The position numbers and the translations under genes were made by a program. A stretch of 64,000 nucleotides of DNA from Aliagarivorans marinus DSM 23064. Lineage in GTDB: Bacteria > Pseudomonadota > Gammaproteobacteria > Enterobacterales > Celerinatantimonadaceae. The notes beneath the pieces were generated by a model. The model was not told where the DNA came from, ran no database searches, and saw nothing but the letters and a program-made list of their open reading frames with translations. Positions within the stretch are counted from its first letter, which is position 1. Each line of letters starts with the position of its first letter. The DNA lies in NCBI RefSeq assembly GCF_000429485.1, contig NZ_AUBY01000008.1:124001-188000 (forward strand). Reading direction: 5' to 3'. Positions 23,779 through 34,046 of this stretch are shown piece by piece.

Positions 23779-23902
23779 CAGTTTCGGTTTAACTTCGCTC
23801 GGCCCTATACTACCGAGTGAGTAAAAGATAAGCGGCGCGGTCGCGTCGCAGTGTGGCGACACACGTTTTACATTTGTATACCAACTATAGGTGGGACAAA
23901 AC

Positions 23903-26185
23903 ATGGCAGATAAGAACGACGTTTTTGCAAGCGCTTGGGAAGGCTTTGCCGCCGGCGACTGGCAAAATGAGGTTAACGTTCGTGACTTTATTCAGAAAAA
24001 CTACACCCCATATGAAGGTGATGAGAGCTTCCTAGCAGGTGCTACCGAAGCGACCGACGCCCTGTGGGACAAAGTCATGGAAGGCATTAAAGAAGAAAAC
24101 CGCACCCACGCGCCGGTAGACTTCGACACCTCAGTTATTTCAACCATTACTGCTCACGATGCCGGTTACATCAACAAAGACCTGGAAACCATCGTAGGTC
24201 TGCAAACTGAAGCGCCTCTGAAACGTGCCATCATCCCTAACGGTGGTATCCGCATGATCGAAGGTTCTTGTAAAGCCTACGATCGCGAACTTGACCCACA
24301 AGTTTCTAAGATCTTCAGCGAGTACCGTAAGACTCACAACCAAGGTGTATTCGACGTATACACTGGCGACATCATGAAGTGTCGTAAGTCTGGTGTTCTG
24401 ACTGGTCTGCCAGATGCTTACGGCCGTGGTCGTATCATCGGTGACTACCGTCGCGTAGCGCTATACGGTATCGACTTCCTGATGGCTGACAAAGCTAAAC
24501 AGCACAAGTCTTTGGAAAAAGACCTAGTAGGCGGCGAGACTCTGGCTGAAACCATTCAACTGCGTGAAGAGATCTTCGAGCAGTACCGTGCTCTGGACCA
24601 AATCAAGCAGATGGCAGCGAAATACGGCTGTGACATCTCTGGTCCTGCTACCAACGCTCAAGAAGCTGTTCAGTGGACCTACTTCGGTTACTTGGCTGCG
24701 GTTAAGTCGCAAAACGGCGCAGCAATGTCGTTTGGTCGTAACACCACCTTCCTGGATATCTTCATCGAGCGTGATATCGCTGCGGGTAAACTGACCGAGC
24801 AACAAGCGCAAGAGCTGATCGACCACTTGGTGATGAAGCTACGTATGGTTCGCTTCCTACGTACCCCTGAGTACGATGAGTTGTTCTCTGGTGACCCAAT
24901 CTGGGCAACCGAGTCTATGGGTGGCATGGGCACCGACGGCCGTACCCTGGTTAGCCGTACTGCGTTTCGCTTCCTGAACACCCTGTACACCATGGGCCCA
25001 TCTCCAGAGCCAAACATCACTGTACTGTGGTCAGAGCAACTGCCAATTAACTTTAAGAAATACTGTGCCAAGGTTTCTATCGACACTTCGTCTATCCAGT
25101 ACGAGAACGATGACCTGATGCGTAACGACTTCCAAAACGACGACTACGCAATCGCATGTTGTGTATCGCCAATGGTTGTTGGTAAGCACATGCAGTTCTT
25201 CGGCGCCCGCGCAAACTTGGCTAAAACCCTGCTGTACGCAATCAACGGCGGTGTTGATGAGAAGCTGAAGATGCAGGTTGGTCCTAAGTCTGACAAGATC
25301 ACCGACGAAGTTCTGAACTTCGACGACGTGATGGGTCGTCTGGACACCTTCATGGATTGGCTGGCTGAGCAATACGTGACTGCACTGAACTGCATCCACT
25401 ACATGCACGACAAGTACAGCTACGAAGCTTCTCTGATGGCGCTGCACGATCGTGACGTTCGTCGCACCATGGCGTGTGGTATTGCCGGTCTGTCTGTTGC
25501 AGCTGACTCTCTGTCTGCTATCAAGTTCGCGACTGTTAAGCCAGTACGTGACGAAGACGGAATCGCAGTAGACTTCGACATCGAAGGCGAGTATCCGAAG
25601 TTCGGTAACAACGACGACGCGGTTGACGCTATCGCGGTTGACCTGGTTGAGCGCTTCATGAACAAGATTCGTAAGCTGAAAACCTACCGCAACGCGATTC
25701 CAACTCAGTCTGTACTGACCATTACTTCTAACGTTGTATACGGTAAGAAGACCGGTACTACTCCTGATGGTCGTAAAGCTGGCGCGCCATTCGCTCCAGG
25801 TGCTAACCCAATGCACGGCCGTGACGAGAAAGGTGCTGTAGCGTCTCTGACTTCGGTAGCAAAACTGCCATTTGCTAACGCGCAAGACGGTATCTCTTAC
25901 ACCTTCTCTATCGTACCTAACGCACTGGGTAAAGATGATGACACTCAGAAGACCAACCTGGCTGGTCTGATGGACGGTTACTTCTACCACAACGCTGACG
26001 TAGAAGGTGGTCAACACCTGAACGTTAACGTAATGAACCGTGAGATGCTGATGGACGCGATGGAAAACCCTGAGAAATACCCTCAGCTGACCATCCGTGT
26101 ATCAGGTTACGCAGTACGCTTTAACTCTTTGACCAAAGAGCAACAGCAAGACGTAATCACCCGTACCTTCACTCAAAGCATGTAA
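23903..26185 (+). CDS. pflB: Formate C-acetyltransferase (pyruvate formate-lyase)
   Basis: Glycyl-radical enzyme that converts pyruvate and CoA to acetyl-CoA and formate under anaerobiosis. 760 residues from the ATG at 23903, identical in length to E. coli PflB. The catalytic Cys pair is in IACCVSPM (residues 419-420 with Met) and the radical Gly in RVSGYAVRF (residue 735), matching E. coli spacing. AGGTGG lies about nine bases upstream; an in-frame ATG four codons earlier is less well placed. Codons are strongly biased (CGT, GGT, GTA, AAC, TAC), which marks very high expression. The 124-base gap before it holds two small hairpins and may contain additional promoters. It is separated from pflA by an intrinsic terminator. 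Confidence 0.98.
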   Translation: MADKNDVFASAWEGFAAGDWQNEVNVRDFIQKNYTPYEGDESFLAGATEATDALWDKVMEGIKEENRTHAPVDFDTSVISTITAHDAGYINKDLETIVGLQTEAPLKRAIIPNGGIRMIEGSCKAYDRELDPQVSKIFSEYRKTHNQGVFDVYTGDIMKCRKSGVLTGLPDAYGRGRIIGDYRRVALYGIDFLMADKAKQHKSLEKDLVGGETLAETIQLREEIFEQYRALDQIKQMAAKYGCDISGPATNAQEAVQWTYFGYLAAVKSQNGAAMSFGRNTTFLDIFIERDIAAGKLTEQQAQELIDHLVMKLRMVRFLRTPEYDELFSGDPIWATESMGGMGTDGRTLVSRTAFRFLNTLYTMGPSPEPNITVLWSEQLPINFKKYCAKVSIDTSSIQYENDDLMRNDFQNDDYAIACCVSPMVVGKHMQFFGARANLAKTLLYAINGGVDEKLKMQVGPKSDKITDEVLNFDDVMGRLDTFMDWLAEQYVTALNCIHYMHDKYSYEASLMALHDRDVRRTMACGIAGLSVAADSLSAIKFATVKPVRDEDGIAVDFDIEGEYPKFGNNDDAVDAIAVDLVERFMNKIRKLKTYRNAIPTQSVLTITSNVVYGKKTGTTPDGRKAGAPFAPGANPMHGRDEKGAVASLTSVAKLPFANAQDGISYTFSIVPNALGKDDDTQKTNLAGLMDGYFYHNADVEGGQHLNVNVMNREMLMDAMENPEKYPQLTIRVSGYAVRFNSLTKEQQQDVITRTFTQSM

Positions 26186-26228
26186 TTGCCTTGAGTAGTT
26201 TCGGCTAAGCCGATACTGCGGTTATAAT

Positions 26229-26264
26229 AAGCCCCGGCCAAATTTGGTCGGGGCTTTTCTTTTT
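26229..26264 (+). terminator. Intrinsic terminator between pflB and pflA
   Basis: AAGCCCCGGCC pairs with GGTCGGGGCTT (one G-U) around AAATTT, followed by TTCTTTTTT. Partial read-through would give the expected excess of PflB over its activase. pflA begins 16 bases later. Confidence 0.88.
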
Positions 26265-26280
26265 TGAGGTAGAAAACTTA

Positions 26281-27021
26281 ATGGCAACTGTTGGACGTAT
26301 CCACTCCACCGAATCATGCGGAACCGTTGACGGACCCGGTATCCGATTTATTGTTTTTACGCAGGGCTGCTTGATGCGCTGCCAGTACTGCCATAACCGT
26401 GATACCTGGGATCTGCACGACGGCAAAGAAGTGACTGTCGATCAGATCATGAATGACCTGCGCCCTTACCGTAACTATATGAATGCCAGCGGCGGCGGTG
26501 TCACTGCCAGCGGTGGCGAAGCGATGCTGCAGCCTGAGTTTATTCGCGACCTGTTCCGCGCCTGTCAGGCGGAAGGCATCCACACCTGTCTTGATACCAA
26601 CGGCTATATCCGCAAGCACACCGATGTGGTTGACGAGGTGATGGAAGCCGCCGATCTGGTGATGCTCGACATCAAACAGCTTAACGATGATGTGCACAAA
26701 ACCTTGGTTGGCGTAAGCAACAAGCGGGTACTGGACTTCGCCAAGTACCTCAACCAAATCGGCCAAACCACTTGGATCCGCTATGTGGTGGTACCGGGTA
26801 AGAGCGACGATGATGAGTCGGCCATTGCACTGGGCGAGTTCATCAAAGACTTCGATAACGTTGAGAAGATTGAGATGCTGCCCTACCACGAGCTGGGCAA
26901 ACACAAGTGGACCGCCATGGGCGAAGAGTACCCATTAGCCGGCGTGAAGCCGCCTTCGAAAGAGACCATGGAACGCCTGCAGGCAATCCTCAAGCGCTAC
27001 CACGATAACGTGATCTTTTAA
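26281..27021 (+). CDS. pflA: Pyruvate formate-lyase-activating enzyme
   Basis: Radical SAM activase (246 residues) that installs the glycyl radical on PflB. The 4Fe-4S motif CLMRCQYC (Cys30, Cys34, Cys37) has the CxxxCxxC spacing, followed by [11 protein letters not shown], and the SAM-binding GGG/GGE segment [16 protein letters not shown]. Length and sequence resemble E. coli PflA throughout. A GAGG ribosome site lies 11 bases upstream of the ATG, just after the pflB terminator. The stop overlaps the rlmA start by one base (TAATG), so rlmA is probably translated from the same message. Confidence 0.97.
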   Translation: MATVGRIHSTESCGTVDGPGIRFIVFTQGCLMRCQYCHNRDTWDLHDGKEVTVDQIMNDLRPYRNYMNASGGGVTASGGEAMLQPEFIRDLFRACQAEGIHTCLDTNGYIRKHTDVVDEVMEAADLVMLDIKQLNDDVHKTLVGVSNKRVLDFAKYLNQIGQTTWIRYVVVPGKSDDDESAIALGEFIKDFDNVEKIEMLPYHELGKHKWTAMGEEYPLAGVKPPSKETMERLQAILKRYHDNVIF

Positions 27022-27815
27022 TGCTGCTCTGCCCTATCTGTCAAAGCCCACTCACGCTTACCAATAAGCAGTGGGCTTGTGTTAACCGCCACAGCTTCGA
27101 TGTCGCCAAAGAAGGTTATGTGAACCTGCTGGCGGTGCAGCATAAGCGCTCCAAGAATCCCGGCGACAATGCCGATATGATTCAAGCGCGCCAGCAGTTT
27201 ATGCATGGCGGGCACTACCAGTTTTTGGCAGACGCCATCTGCGCCCAACTCGGCGAAGTCAACGCGAACACCCTACTCGACTTAGGCTGTGGTGAAGGCT
27301 ACTTCACCGAGGCGATGTTTGCCTCACTCAAGCCAGCGCAGCTGTTCGCCATTGATATCTCTAAGGCCGCGGTACGCCTGGCGGCCAAGCGCCAGCCTGA
27401 GATAAACTACTTGGTGGCCAGTAACCACCGTATTCCCTTGCCGGAGCAAAGCGTTGATGTCGCAGTGCGAGTGATGGCACCCAGTCAGCTCAGTGAGCTG
27501 CAGCGGCTGATCAAACCGGGCGGCCATCTGTTGATTGTGCGTCCCGGCGCGCGTCACCTTTATCAGCTCAAACAGCAGATCTACCAAGATGTGCGCTTGC
27601 ATGATGAGCAGGCCGATGAGCTTGAGGGCTTCCAGATTCAAGAGCAACGCAAGGTTGGCGCCGAGCTCACCCTTGACCAAGCAGCCATGGGCCAACTGGC
27701 CAGCATGACCCCCTTCGCTTGGCGCAAGACCGACAAACTAAAAGAGGCCTTGCAAAGCAAGACCTCTTTTGAAATGAGTGCAGCGTTTGTGCTGGACTGG
27801 TATCAGCGGGACTAA
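27021..27815 (+). CDS. rlmA: 23S rRNA (guanine-745-N1)-methyltransferase
   Basis: SAM-dependent methyltransferase (264 residues) that modifies G745 in helix 35 of 23S rRNA. The N-terminal zinc finger CPICQSPL...CVNRHSFD is followed by the typical KEGYVNLL segment; the SAM-binding motif is LLDLGCGEGYFTEAM and a later motif is VMAPSQLSELQRLIKPGG. The family also contains the tylosin/macrolide-resistance TlrB type, but gammaproteobacterial members act on G745. The start overlaps the pflA stop by one base, so translation is probably coupled. There is no obvious functional link with fermentation. Confidence 0.93.
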   Translation: MLLCPICQSPLTLTNKQWACVNRHSFDVAKEGYVNLLAVQHKRSKNPGDNADMIQARQQFMHGGHYQFLADAICAQLGEVNANTLLDLGCGEGYFTEAMFASLKPAQLFAIDISKAAVRLAAKRQPEINYLVASNHRIPLPEQSVDVAVRVMAPSQLSELQRLIKPGGHLLIVRPGARHLYQLKQQIYQDVRLHDEQADELEGFQIQEQRKVGAELTLDQAAMGQLASMTPFAWRKTDKLKEALQSKTSFEMSAAFVLDWYQRD

Positions 27816-27845
27816 GCAGCTAGTCCCCATCATTAGGGCGCTGTT

Positions 27846-28286
27846 CTAGTCATCCACCAAGAAGCTTTTATCAAAGCGACGAAATGCTGCGTTGAGCGCC
27901 TCAGCCAGTTCAAAATAGCGCGGCTGAGTGGCTGCGGGGGCCAGCTGCACACCAGCCTCTGCCAGCTTCTCGTGCAGTTCGCGATACCAGCTGGCTAAGC
28001 TACGTGGCAGATGGGTGTTGGCGCGTTGGCCTAACCAGAATAGACCGTGCAGGGGCATCAGGAATACCACCATAGCCATCATCACGGCCTGTGGCAGTAG
28101 CTCATGCATACCCGCCGAGAACGGCAGGATAACGGTCAGGACAGCAATTGCGGGCATGGTTTTCATTGCCAGCGTAGTGGCGGCAATCACCCGATTCTCG
28201 GGGAACATGGGAGCCAATACACGCTGCGCCGGCCACTTTTTCATATATGCCCGGCCATCACGAACCCGCTCAGAAAAATTTGCCAT
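27846..28286 (-). CDS. yfbV: DUF412 inner-membrane protein YfbV
   Basis: 146-residue membrane protein with two hydrophobic segments (MKTMPAIAVLTVILPF and LLPQAVMMAMVVFLMPLHGLFWL). The N-terminal RVRDGRAYMKKWP and the segment LGQRANTHLPRSLASWY are hallmarks of the YfbV/DUF412 family (UPF0208). In E. coli yfbV is likewise divergent from ackA, so gene order supports the call; there it has been linked to restricting Ter macrodomain constraint, but its mechanism is unknown. It is convergent with rlmA (30 bases between stops) and shares a 400-base divergent control region with ackA. Confidence 0.92.
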   Translation of the reverse strand: MANFSERVRDGRAYMKKWPAQRVLAPMFPENRVIAATTLAMKTMPAIAVLTVILPFSAGMHELLPQAVMMAMVVFLMPLHGLFWLGQRANTHLPRSLASWYRELHEKLAEAGVQLAPAATQPRYFELAEALNAAFRRFDKSFLVDD

Positions 28287-28483
28287 TCTCTACCCCTTAT
28301 CCAGACCTTTTTTCAACAACTTACCAGGGCGTTAGCCGCCACTGTGATTACTGTAAACCTCAAACAAACCCGCTCAGTCAGAGTTTAAAAATTGACCTTC
28401 GCCAATTCACAGTAAAATAACGAAAAATAATCGCTTTTCAGACAATAACACCGGTATTTTTGGCAAATCATTTCATGTATTAT

Positions 28484-28495
28484 TCACCGCGGTGA
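28484..28495. promoter_or_regulatory. 12-bp perfect palindrome in the yfbV-ackA control region
   Basis: TCACCGCGGTGA is perfectly symmetrical and sits about 195 bases upstream of ackA in the gene-free region 28287-28688. A TATAAT at 28651-28656 is a likely -10 box for ackA, 33 bases before its start. No FNR box of the quality seen before the pfl operon was found here. The protein that binds the palindrome is unknown. Confidence 0.4.
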
Positions 28496-28688
28496 TACGA
28501 CTGTCTCTCATTTTTCTTTGTCCTAAGTGTAGCTCGTCTGCGCAATAGGCACTAGCTGAAATAAAATCGCTGTATTACCCGCGCTCCAAGCGAGGTTCGA
28601 ACGTTCCTGCACGTTGGCCGTGATTACCCGGTCAGACCTCCATCTGCGTCTATAATTGAACAAATTTAACCCCATAGGTATACGTAAC

Positions 28689-29891
28689 ATGAGCAAAAAG
28701 CTTGTCCTGGTCCTGAACTGTGGTAGCTCCTCTCTTAAATTCGCTGTTTTAGATGCCCAAACGGGTGAAGAAGCTATTACCGGTCTGGCCGAGTGTTTCA
28801 ACCTTGAAGATGCCCGCATTAAATGGAAAGCGGACGGTCAAAAGCAGGAAGCTAATCTGAGCGCTTACTCCGCTCACCGCGAAGCCATCGAGTTTATCGT
28901 TAAAGAGATCCTGGAGCCTCGCCCAGAAATCTTGGCTGACATCGTGGCAGTAGGTCACCGTGTTGTGCACGGCGGCGAGAAATTCACCAAGTCAGCCATC
29001 ATCGATGATGCTGTTGTTGCTGGTATCGAAGAGTGCTCTTCACTGGCACCGCTGCACAACCCAGCAGCCCTTATCGGTATTCGTGCTGCCCAAGCTTGTT
29101 TCCCAAGCCAGCCGCATGTTGCTGTTTTCGATACTGCTTTCCATCAGAGCATGCCTGAAAACGCTTACCTATACGCACTGCCATACAAGCTGTACCGCGA
29201 GAAAGGCGTACGTCGTTACGGCATGCATGGTACCAGCCACCTGTACGTAAGCCGCGCTGCTGCCGAAGCACTGAACAAGCCGGTTGAAGAGCTGAACATT
29301 ATCACCGCTCACTTGGGCAACGGTGGCTCTATCTGTGCTATCAAAAACGGTAAAAGCGTTGACACCAGCATGGGTATGACCCCGCTGGAAGGCCTGGTAA
29401 TGGGTACCCGCTCTGGTGATATCGATCCAGCCATCATCTTCCACTTGGTTGACCGCGAAGGTTACACCCTGGAAGAGGTGAACAACATGCTGCACAAGCA
29501 GTCTGGCCTGATGGGTCTGACTGAAGTTACTAGCGACTGCCGCTTCGTAGAAGACGGCGTAGCAGAGGGTAACGAAGTTGCGATCCGTGCAATGGACGTA
29601 TTCTGCTACCGCATCGCTAAGTACATCGCGTCTTACTCTGCCTCTTTGGATGGCAAGCTGGACGCACTGGTATTCACCGGTGGTATCGGTGAAAACGCCG
29701 CCCCTATTCGCTCTCAGGTAATCAAGCAGCTGGCGCTGTTGGGCTTCGAATGTGATGAAGAAGCAAACCTGAAAGCGCGCTTCGGTGGTGAAGGTAACAT
29801 TGCAACGGCTAACAGCCGTCCTGTTCTGGTTATCCCAACCAACGAAGAATTGGTCATTGCCCGCGACGCGGTAGCACTGACTCAGCAATAA
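28689..29891 (+). CDS. ackA: Acetate kinase
   Basis: Converts acetyl-phosphate and ADP to acetate and ATP. 400 residues from the ATG at 28689, the same length as the E. coli enzyme. Family signatures are [14 protein letters not shown] near the N terminus, [34 protein letters not shown], and the ATP-site segments [11 protein letters not shown] and [13 protein letters not shown]. An upstream TTG in the same frame is not needed. Codon use is biased toward highly expressed genes. It is followed by a terminator and then pta, as in the usual ackA-pta operon. Confidence 0.98.
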   Translation: MSKKLVLVLNCGSSSLKFAVLDAQTGEEAITGLAECFNLEDARIKWKADGQKQEANLSAYSAHREAIEFIVKEILEPRPEILADIVAVGHRVVHGGEKFTKSAIIDDAVVAGIEECSSLAPLHNPAALIGIRAAQACFPSQPHVAVFDTAFHQSMPENAYLYALPYKLYREKGVRRYGMHGTSHLYVSRAAAEALNKPVEELNIITAHLGNGGSICAIKNGKSVDTSMGMTPLEGLVMGTRSGDIDPAIIFHLVDREGYTLEEVNNMLHKQSGLMGLTEVTSDCRFVEDGVAEGNEVAIRAMDVFCYRIAKYIASYSASLDGKLDALVFTGGIGENAAPIRSQVIKQLALLGFECDEEANLKARFGGEGNIATANSRPVLVIPTNEELVIARDAVALTQQ

Positions 29892-29898
29892 CAAAGGC

Positions 29899-29924
29899 AA
29901 GGTGGAGTACGCTCCACCTTTTTT
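29899..29924 (+). terminator. Terminator/attenuator between ackA and pta
   Basis: AAGGTGGAG and CTCCACCTT form a perfect 9-bp stem around TACG, followed by TTTT. It lies 28 bases before the pta start, so pta is made either by read-through or from its own promoter. Confidence 0.85.
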
Positions 29925-29951
29925 CTGCTAATCACAAATAGAGGTACAGCA

Positions 29952-32087
29952 GTGGCTCGTACAATCATGCTTATCCCAGTAGGAGAAGGTGTTGGCGTCA
30001 CCTCCGTAAGCCTAGGGATGGTTCGCGCAATGGAACGAAATGGCGTTAACGTCAATTTCTTCAAGCCTATTGCCCAGCCAAAATCTCGGGAATCTGGTCC
30101 AGAGCGCTCCACCGCAATTATTCGTCAAGGCTCTAACATCGTTCCACCCGAGCCGTTCACCAAGGCGCACGCTGACAACCTGATCAGTGCCAACCTGGTA
30201 GACGACCTGCTTGAAGGAATCGTTGCTCGTTTCAATTCTGGTACTCGCGGTGCCGAAATTGTTGTTGTTGAAGGTCTGGTTCCGACTTCGGACACCCCTT
30301 ATGCCAATAGCATCAACTACGGTATTGCTAAAGCACTGGATGCAGACATGGTGTTTGTTACCAACCCTGGTAGCGATACCTCTCAGCAGCTCAAAGAGCG
30401 CATGGAGATTGCCTGCAACAACTTCGGTGGCCTGAAGAACAAACGCATCATCGGCTGCATCATGAACAAGGTAGGCGCGCCTATCGATGCCCATGAAATG
30501 ACTCGCCCAGATCTGACCGAAATGTTCGACACCAAGGCTGGTCAAAGCACCAACCTTGAAGTGCTGCAGATGTTCGGTAAGAGCCCACTGCGCATCCTAG
30601 GTTGCATTCCATGGAGCGCTCCGCTGATTGCTCCACGTGCCCGCGACCTGGCGACTCACCTGGATGCGACCGTTATCAACGAAGGCAACATGGACACCCG
30701 TCTGGGCCGTGTCACCTTCTGTGCACGCTCTATTCCCAACATGGTTGAGCACTTCAACGCAGGAAGCCTGTTGGTAACGTCTGGCGACCGCTCAGACGTT
30801 ATCGTGTCAGCGTGTTTGGCTGCGATGAACGGCGTGAAGATTGGCGCCCTGCTGCTTACCGGCGGCTACCAGCCAGAGCCACAGGTTATCGACCTGTGTA
30901 AGCGCGCGTTTGAAACCGGCCTACCGGTGATGCTGATTGAAGCCAACACTTGGCAGACCTCGTTGGCACTGCAAAGCTTCAACACCGAGATCCCGGTAGA
31001 TGACTCACAGCGTATCGAACTGGTTCAAGACTACGTGGCTGGCCACATCGACAAGCACTGGATTGAGTCACTGACTTCAACCTCTGCACGAACCCGTCGC
31101 CTGTCTCCACCGGCCTTCCGTTACCAGTTAACTGAGATGGCTCGTGAAGCGAACAAGCGCATCGTACTGCCTGAAGGCGATGAGCCGCGTACCATCGCTG
31201 CTGCCGCTATCTGTGCTGAGCGCGGTATTGCGCAACCGGTACTGCTGGGTAACGTTGAAGACGTACAGCGTATTGCCGCGCAAGAAGGCGTGATCTTGGG
31301 TGATGGCGTGACCATCATCGACCCAGTGAGCATCCGCGAGAAGTACGTAGCGCCAATGTGCGAGCTGCGTAAGAGCAAAGGCCTGACCGAAGTAGTAGCC
31401 CGCGAGCAACTAGAAGACAACGTGGTACTGGGTACCATGATGCTGGCTCAAGGCGAAGTAGACGGTCTGGTATCTGGTGCGGTTCACACCACTGCCAACA
31501 CTATTCGTCCGCCGCTACAGCTGATCAAGACCGCCCCGGGTTACAACCTGGTAAGCTCAATCTTCTTCATGCTGCTGCCAGACCAAGTACTGGTATACGG
31601 TGACTGTGCGATCAACCCAGACCCAACTGCTGAGCAGCTGGCTGATATCGCCATCCAGTCTGCAGAATCTGCGACTGCCTTCGGTATCGACCCACGCGTT
31701 GCGATGATCTCTTACTCGACTGGTAGCTCAGGCACCGGCTCTGATGTAGAGAAAGTACGCGAAGCGACCAAGATTGCTCAAGAGCGTCGCCCTGATCTGG
31801 TTATCGATGGTCCGCTGCAGTACGACGCAGCAATCATGGAAAACGTAGCCAAGAGCAAAGCACCAAACAGCCCAGTTGCAGGTAAAGCGACCGTGTTCAT
31901 CTTCCCAGACCTGAACACCGGTAACACCACCTACAAAGCGGTACAACGTAGTGCTGACCTGATCTCTATCGGTCCAATGCTGCAAGGTATGGCGAAGCCA
32001 GTGAACGACCTGAGCCGTGGCGCCTTGGTTGACGACATCGTCTACACCATCGCACTGACTGCGATTCAGGCGAGCCAGGCTAAGTAA
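29952..32087 (+). CDS. pta: Phosphate acetyltransferase (three-domain type)
   Basis: Converts acetyl-CoA and phosphate to acetyl-phosphate. 711 residues, the long enterobacterial type: an N-terminal P-loop-like DRTGG region ([23 protein letters not shown]), a central DRTGG domain and a C-terminal PTA_PTB catalytic domain beginning near residue 390 ([19 protein letters not shown]) and containing [16 protein letters not shown]. The N-terminal motif is degenerate compared with a true P-loop. The start is GTG at 29952 with AGAGGT nearby. It completes the PflB-Pta-AckA route from pyruvate to acetate with ATP formation. A strong terminator follows. Confidence 0.97.
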   Translation: MARTIMLIPVGEGVGVTSVSLGMVRAMERNGVNVNFFKPIAQPKSRESGPERSTAIIRQGSNIVPPEPFTKAHADNLISANLVDDLLEGIVARFNSGTRGAEIVVVEGLVPTSDTPYANSINYGIAKALDADMVFVTNPGSDTSQQLKERMEIACNNFGGLKNKRIIGCIMNKVGAPIDAHEMTRPDLTEMFDTKAGQSTNLEVLQMFGKSPLRILGCIPWSAPLIAPRARDLATHLDATVINEGNMDTRLGRVTFCARSIPNMVEHFNAGSLLVTSGDRSDVIVSACLAAMNGVKIGALLLTGGYQPEPQVIDLCKRAFETGLPVMLIEANTWQTSLALQSFNTEIPVDDSQRIELVQDYVAGHIDKHWIESLTSTSARTRRLSPPAFRYQLTEMAREANKRIVLPEGDEPRTIAAAAICAERGIAQPVLLGNVEDVQRIAAQEGVILGDGVTIIDPVSIREKYVAPMCELRKSKGLTEVVAREQLEDNVVLGTMMLAQGEVDGLVSGAVHTTANTIRPPLQLIKTAPGYNLVSSIFFMLLPDQVLVYGDCAINPDPTAEQLADIAIQSAESATAFGIDPRVAMISYSTGSSGTGSDVEKVREATKIAQERRPDLVIDGPLQYDAAIMENVAKSKAPNSPVAGKATVFIFPDLNTGNTTYKAVQRSADLISIGPMLQGMAKPVNDLSRGALVDDIVYTIALTAIQASQAK

Positions 32088-32104
32088 GCCTCTCGATTGC
32101 CGAC

Positions 32105-32132
32105 AAGCCGGAGCAACTGCTCCGGCTTTTTT
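32105..32132 (+). terminator. Intrinsic terminator after pta
   Basis: AAGCCGGAGCA and TGCTCCGGCTT form an 11-bp perfect stem around a two-base core, followed by a T-run. Confidence 0.9.
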
Positions 32133-32182
32133 GTAGCTAGTGCACAGCTTTCACCAAAGCCGCTACTCCCCTATCCCGCGCC

Positions 32183-33358
32183 ATGCTAGTAATGCGTATA
32201 CGATTCAATAGCTTAACTAAGCGCATGCCCTACCTGTTTAACCTTGCCGCCTTGCTGCTCATGCTGTCCTTTGGCAGCTCGGCGTCATCATCAATGCGCT
32301 TTGGCGCCGATCTCTCTTACATCAATCAAGTCGAGGACTACGGCGGGCGCTACTACCATAACGGCGAGCCGCGTGACCCCTACGCCTTGTTCGCAGAGCA
32401 TGGAACCGAGATGATTCGGCTGCGGCTGTGGCACAGCCCAGATTGGCATGACGAGCTAGAAGGTGCCAGTGGCAAGCTCTACAGCGATTTGGCTGATGTG
32501 ATGCATAGCGCCGCCCGTGCCAAGCAACAAGGTATGCAGGTACTGCTTAACTTTCACTACTCCGATAGCTGGGCCGATCCTCAGCACCAAGACATTCCCA
32601 AGGCCTGGCAAGCTATTCGCGAACTAACTGAGCTTGAGCAGCAGGTGTATCAGTACACCTATGACACCCTCGAGCGAATGGCGGGCAAGCAGCTGCTTCC
32701 CGAGGCGGTGCAAATCGGCAACGAAACTAACTGCGGCATGCTCTATACCAACAGCCCTGCCCATTTTCCCAAGCTGTCAGTCTGTGACGGGCACTGGCTA
32801 AACGCCGGTCGCATTTTCAACGCCGCGATCCGCGCGGTGCGTGATATCGACCAAAAGTATCGGCAAGACACCATAGTGCTGCTGCATGTGGCCGATCCCG
32901 CCCATCTGGCATGGTGGTTTGAGGGCATCACCAAGCAGGCCAAGGTAGATGACTTTGATGCCATTGGCTTTTCCTACTACCCGCTATGGCACAGCAGCAT
33001 TAGCTTTGATGCCCTGCCCGAGGTATTGCAGGCCATTAATCAGCGCTTCGAGCGTCCGCTATGGCTACTCGAGACAGCGTACCCACACACCCGGCAGGCC
33101 AACGATAGCTACCCCAACCTACATGGCGATGCACCACTAGCTGCCTTTCCAGCAAGTCCCGAGGGGCAGCTAGCCTTTTTGCAAACGCTTAGGCGCAACT
33201 TGGCACAGTCGGGCACCGAGGCGATGTTCTACTGGGAGCCGGGTTGGATAAGCTCGAACATGCGAGACTTATGGGGCCAGGGCTCGTCGTGGGAGAATTG
33301 CGCCTTCTTTGATTACCAAGGAGAGCTGCTACCGGCCATCACTTATCAACAGGAGTGA
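32183..33358 (+). CDS. Secreted GH53 endo-beta-1,4-galactanase
   Basis: Arabinogalactan endo-1,4-beta-galactosidase that cuts beta-1,4-galactan side chains of pectin. 391 residues in the annotated frame. The N-terminal hydrophobic stretch (PYLFNLAALLLMLSFGSSAS) is a signal peptide; translation may start at 32183, 32192 or 32225, none with a clear ribosome site. The GH53 core begins RFGADLSYINQVEDYGG. The acid/base Glu is in QIGNET (residue 181) and the nucleophile Glu in WLLETAYP (residue 297). SDSWADPQHQDIPKAW is a family hallmark. It is a stand-alone gene with no CBM, susCD pair or sugar kinase beside it. The released galacto-oligosaccharides would still need an uptake system. Confidence 0.92.
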   Translation: MLVMRIRFNSLTKRMPYLFNLAALLLMLSFGSSASSSMRFGADLSYINQVEDYGGRYYHNGEPRDPYALFAEHGTEMIRLRLWHSPDWHDELEGASGKLYSDLADVMHSAARAKQQGMQVLLNFHYSDSWADPQHQDIPKAWQAIRELTELEQQVYQYTYDTLERMAGKQLLPEAVQIGNETNCGMLYTNSPAHFPKLSVCDGHWLNAGRIFNAAIRAVRDIDQKYRQDTIVLLHVADPAHLAWWFEGITKQAKVDDFDAIGFSYYPLWHSSISFDALPEVLQAINQRFERPLWLLETAYPHTRQANDSYPNLHGDAPLAAFPASPEGQLAFLQTLRRNLAQSGTEAMFYWEPGWISSNMRDLWGQGSSWENCAFFDYQGELLPAITYQQE

Positions 33359-33598
33359 GGGCAAAGTTAAGTGGCATGTTGATAGCACTGCGGGATCCGC
33401 TCAGAGCAAAGCGGATTTGCCGCTGGCGCTATGTATGATGGGCGTTTTCACGCATAGGGTGGCCGCAGTGAGCAAGCGCTTAGCCAGAGTCTACCAACCC
33501 TTTTATGATAATAAAATCAATTGCAGGACACTTTTCGCACAACTCAATATATTCTTTTTAATCAATGACTTAAGTTTAAGTTATGGATGAATACACAC

Positions 33599-33651
33599 TT
33601 TAATCCACAGATATTGTGGATTAAATTAAATTAACAACAAAGTTATCCACA
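33599..33651. promoter_or_regulatory. DnaA-box cluster with inverted repeat in an AT-rich gap
   Basis: TTATCCACA at 33643-33651 is a perfect DnaA box. Just upstream, TTTAATCCACA (33599-33609) and its exact complement TGTGGATTAAA (33615-33625) form an 11-bp inverted repeat whose arms each contain TAATCCACA, one base off the box consensus. The flanking region 33359-33695 is AT-rich and otherwise empty, between two convergent genes. A chromosomal oriC is not expected here; a DnaA-titrating or reactivating site is possible. Confidence 0.55.
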
Positions 33652-33695
33652 TGGGGAGAGCGAAATACGACTTTGATCCCAGTTTTTATGCACAG

Positions 33696-34046
33696 CTAGG
33701 TATCGATGTCAACTTTGTGCGTCAAGGCTTGGATCTGGTGGGCAACCCCCACCGCCTCTTCCACATCCAGCAGTACTGCAATGCCGCTGCCCTCTTCCTC
33801 ATCAAAGGCCGCAACCTTGCTAATGGTGTTTAAAATAGACTTAGCGCGGTGGCTTTCCACCACAAATAACAACACATCCGCTTGCGACTCCAGACTCAAG
33901 CCAAAGAAGGTTTTCTTCCGGCTCACCCCCTCACCTCGCGCATTGTTGATCACCGTCGCGCCGGTCGCTCCAGCCGCGCGTGCGGCATCGAGTACCTTGG
34001 CAGTCTTGTGGTCGTCGACGAATGCGACAATCATCTTAAACTTCAT
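33696..34046 (-). CDS. PII-like signalling protein linked to DUF1538 membrane proteins
   Basis: 116-residue PII/GlnB-fold protein. It starts KFKMIVAFVDDHKTAKVLDAARAAGATGATVIN, the usual beta-alpha-beta unit, followed by a T-loop-like segment ARGEGVSRKKTFFGLSLESQ and ends with a second unit (EEEGSGIAVLLDVEEAVGVAHQIQ). Classical PII features such as the uridylylated Tyr51 are absent. The ATG at 34046 has AGGAG six bases upstream. It overlaps the end of the upstream DUF1538 gene by 11 bases, so the two are probably coupled in translation. By analogy with PII-like partners of transporters (SbtB, GlnK-AmtB, PamA) it probably senses a nucleotide and controls the membrane proteins. The ligand is unknown. 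Confidence 0.8.
   Translation of the reverse strand: MKFKMIVAFVDDHKTAKVLDAARAAGATGATVINNARGEGVSRKKTFFGLSLESQADVLLFVVESHRAKSILNTISKVAAFDEEEGSGIAVLLDVEEAVGVAHQIQALTHKVDIDT

Noticed and set aside
25031-26017. Long minus-strand open frame (328 codons) inside pflB
   Set aside because: It is a shadow of pflB's strongly biased codons; the peptide is Val/Arg/Gln-rich without domain features.
28481-28498. Lambda-type repressor operator
   Set aside because: TCACCGCGGTGA resembles a lambda half-site pair, but the spacing is shorter than the 17-bp operator and there are no phage genes.
29169-29900. Minus-strand open frame of 243 codons inside ackA
   Set aside because: Antisense shadow of a highly expressed gene, with no ribosome site or family pattern.
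33359-33695. Chromosomal replication origin
   Set aside because: DnaA boxes and AT-richness are present, but dnaA, dnaN, mnmG or rsmG are not nearby and only one box is perfect.
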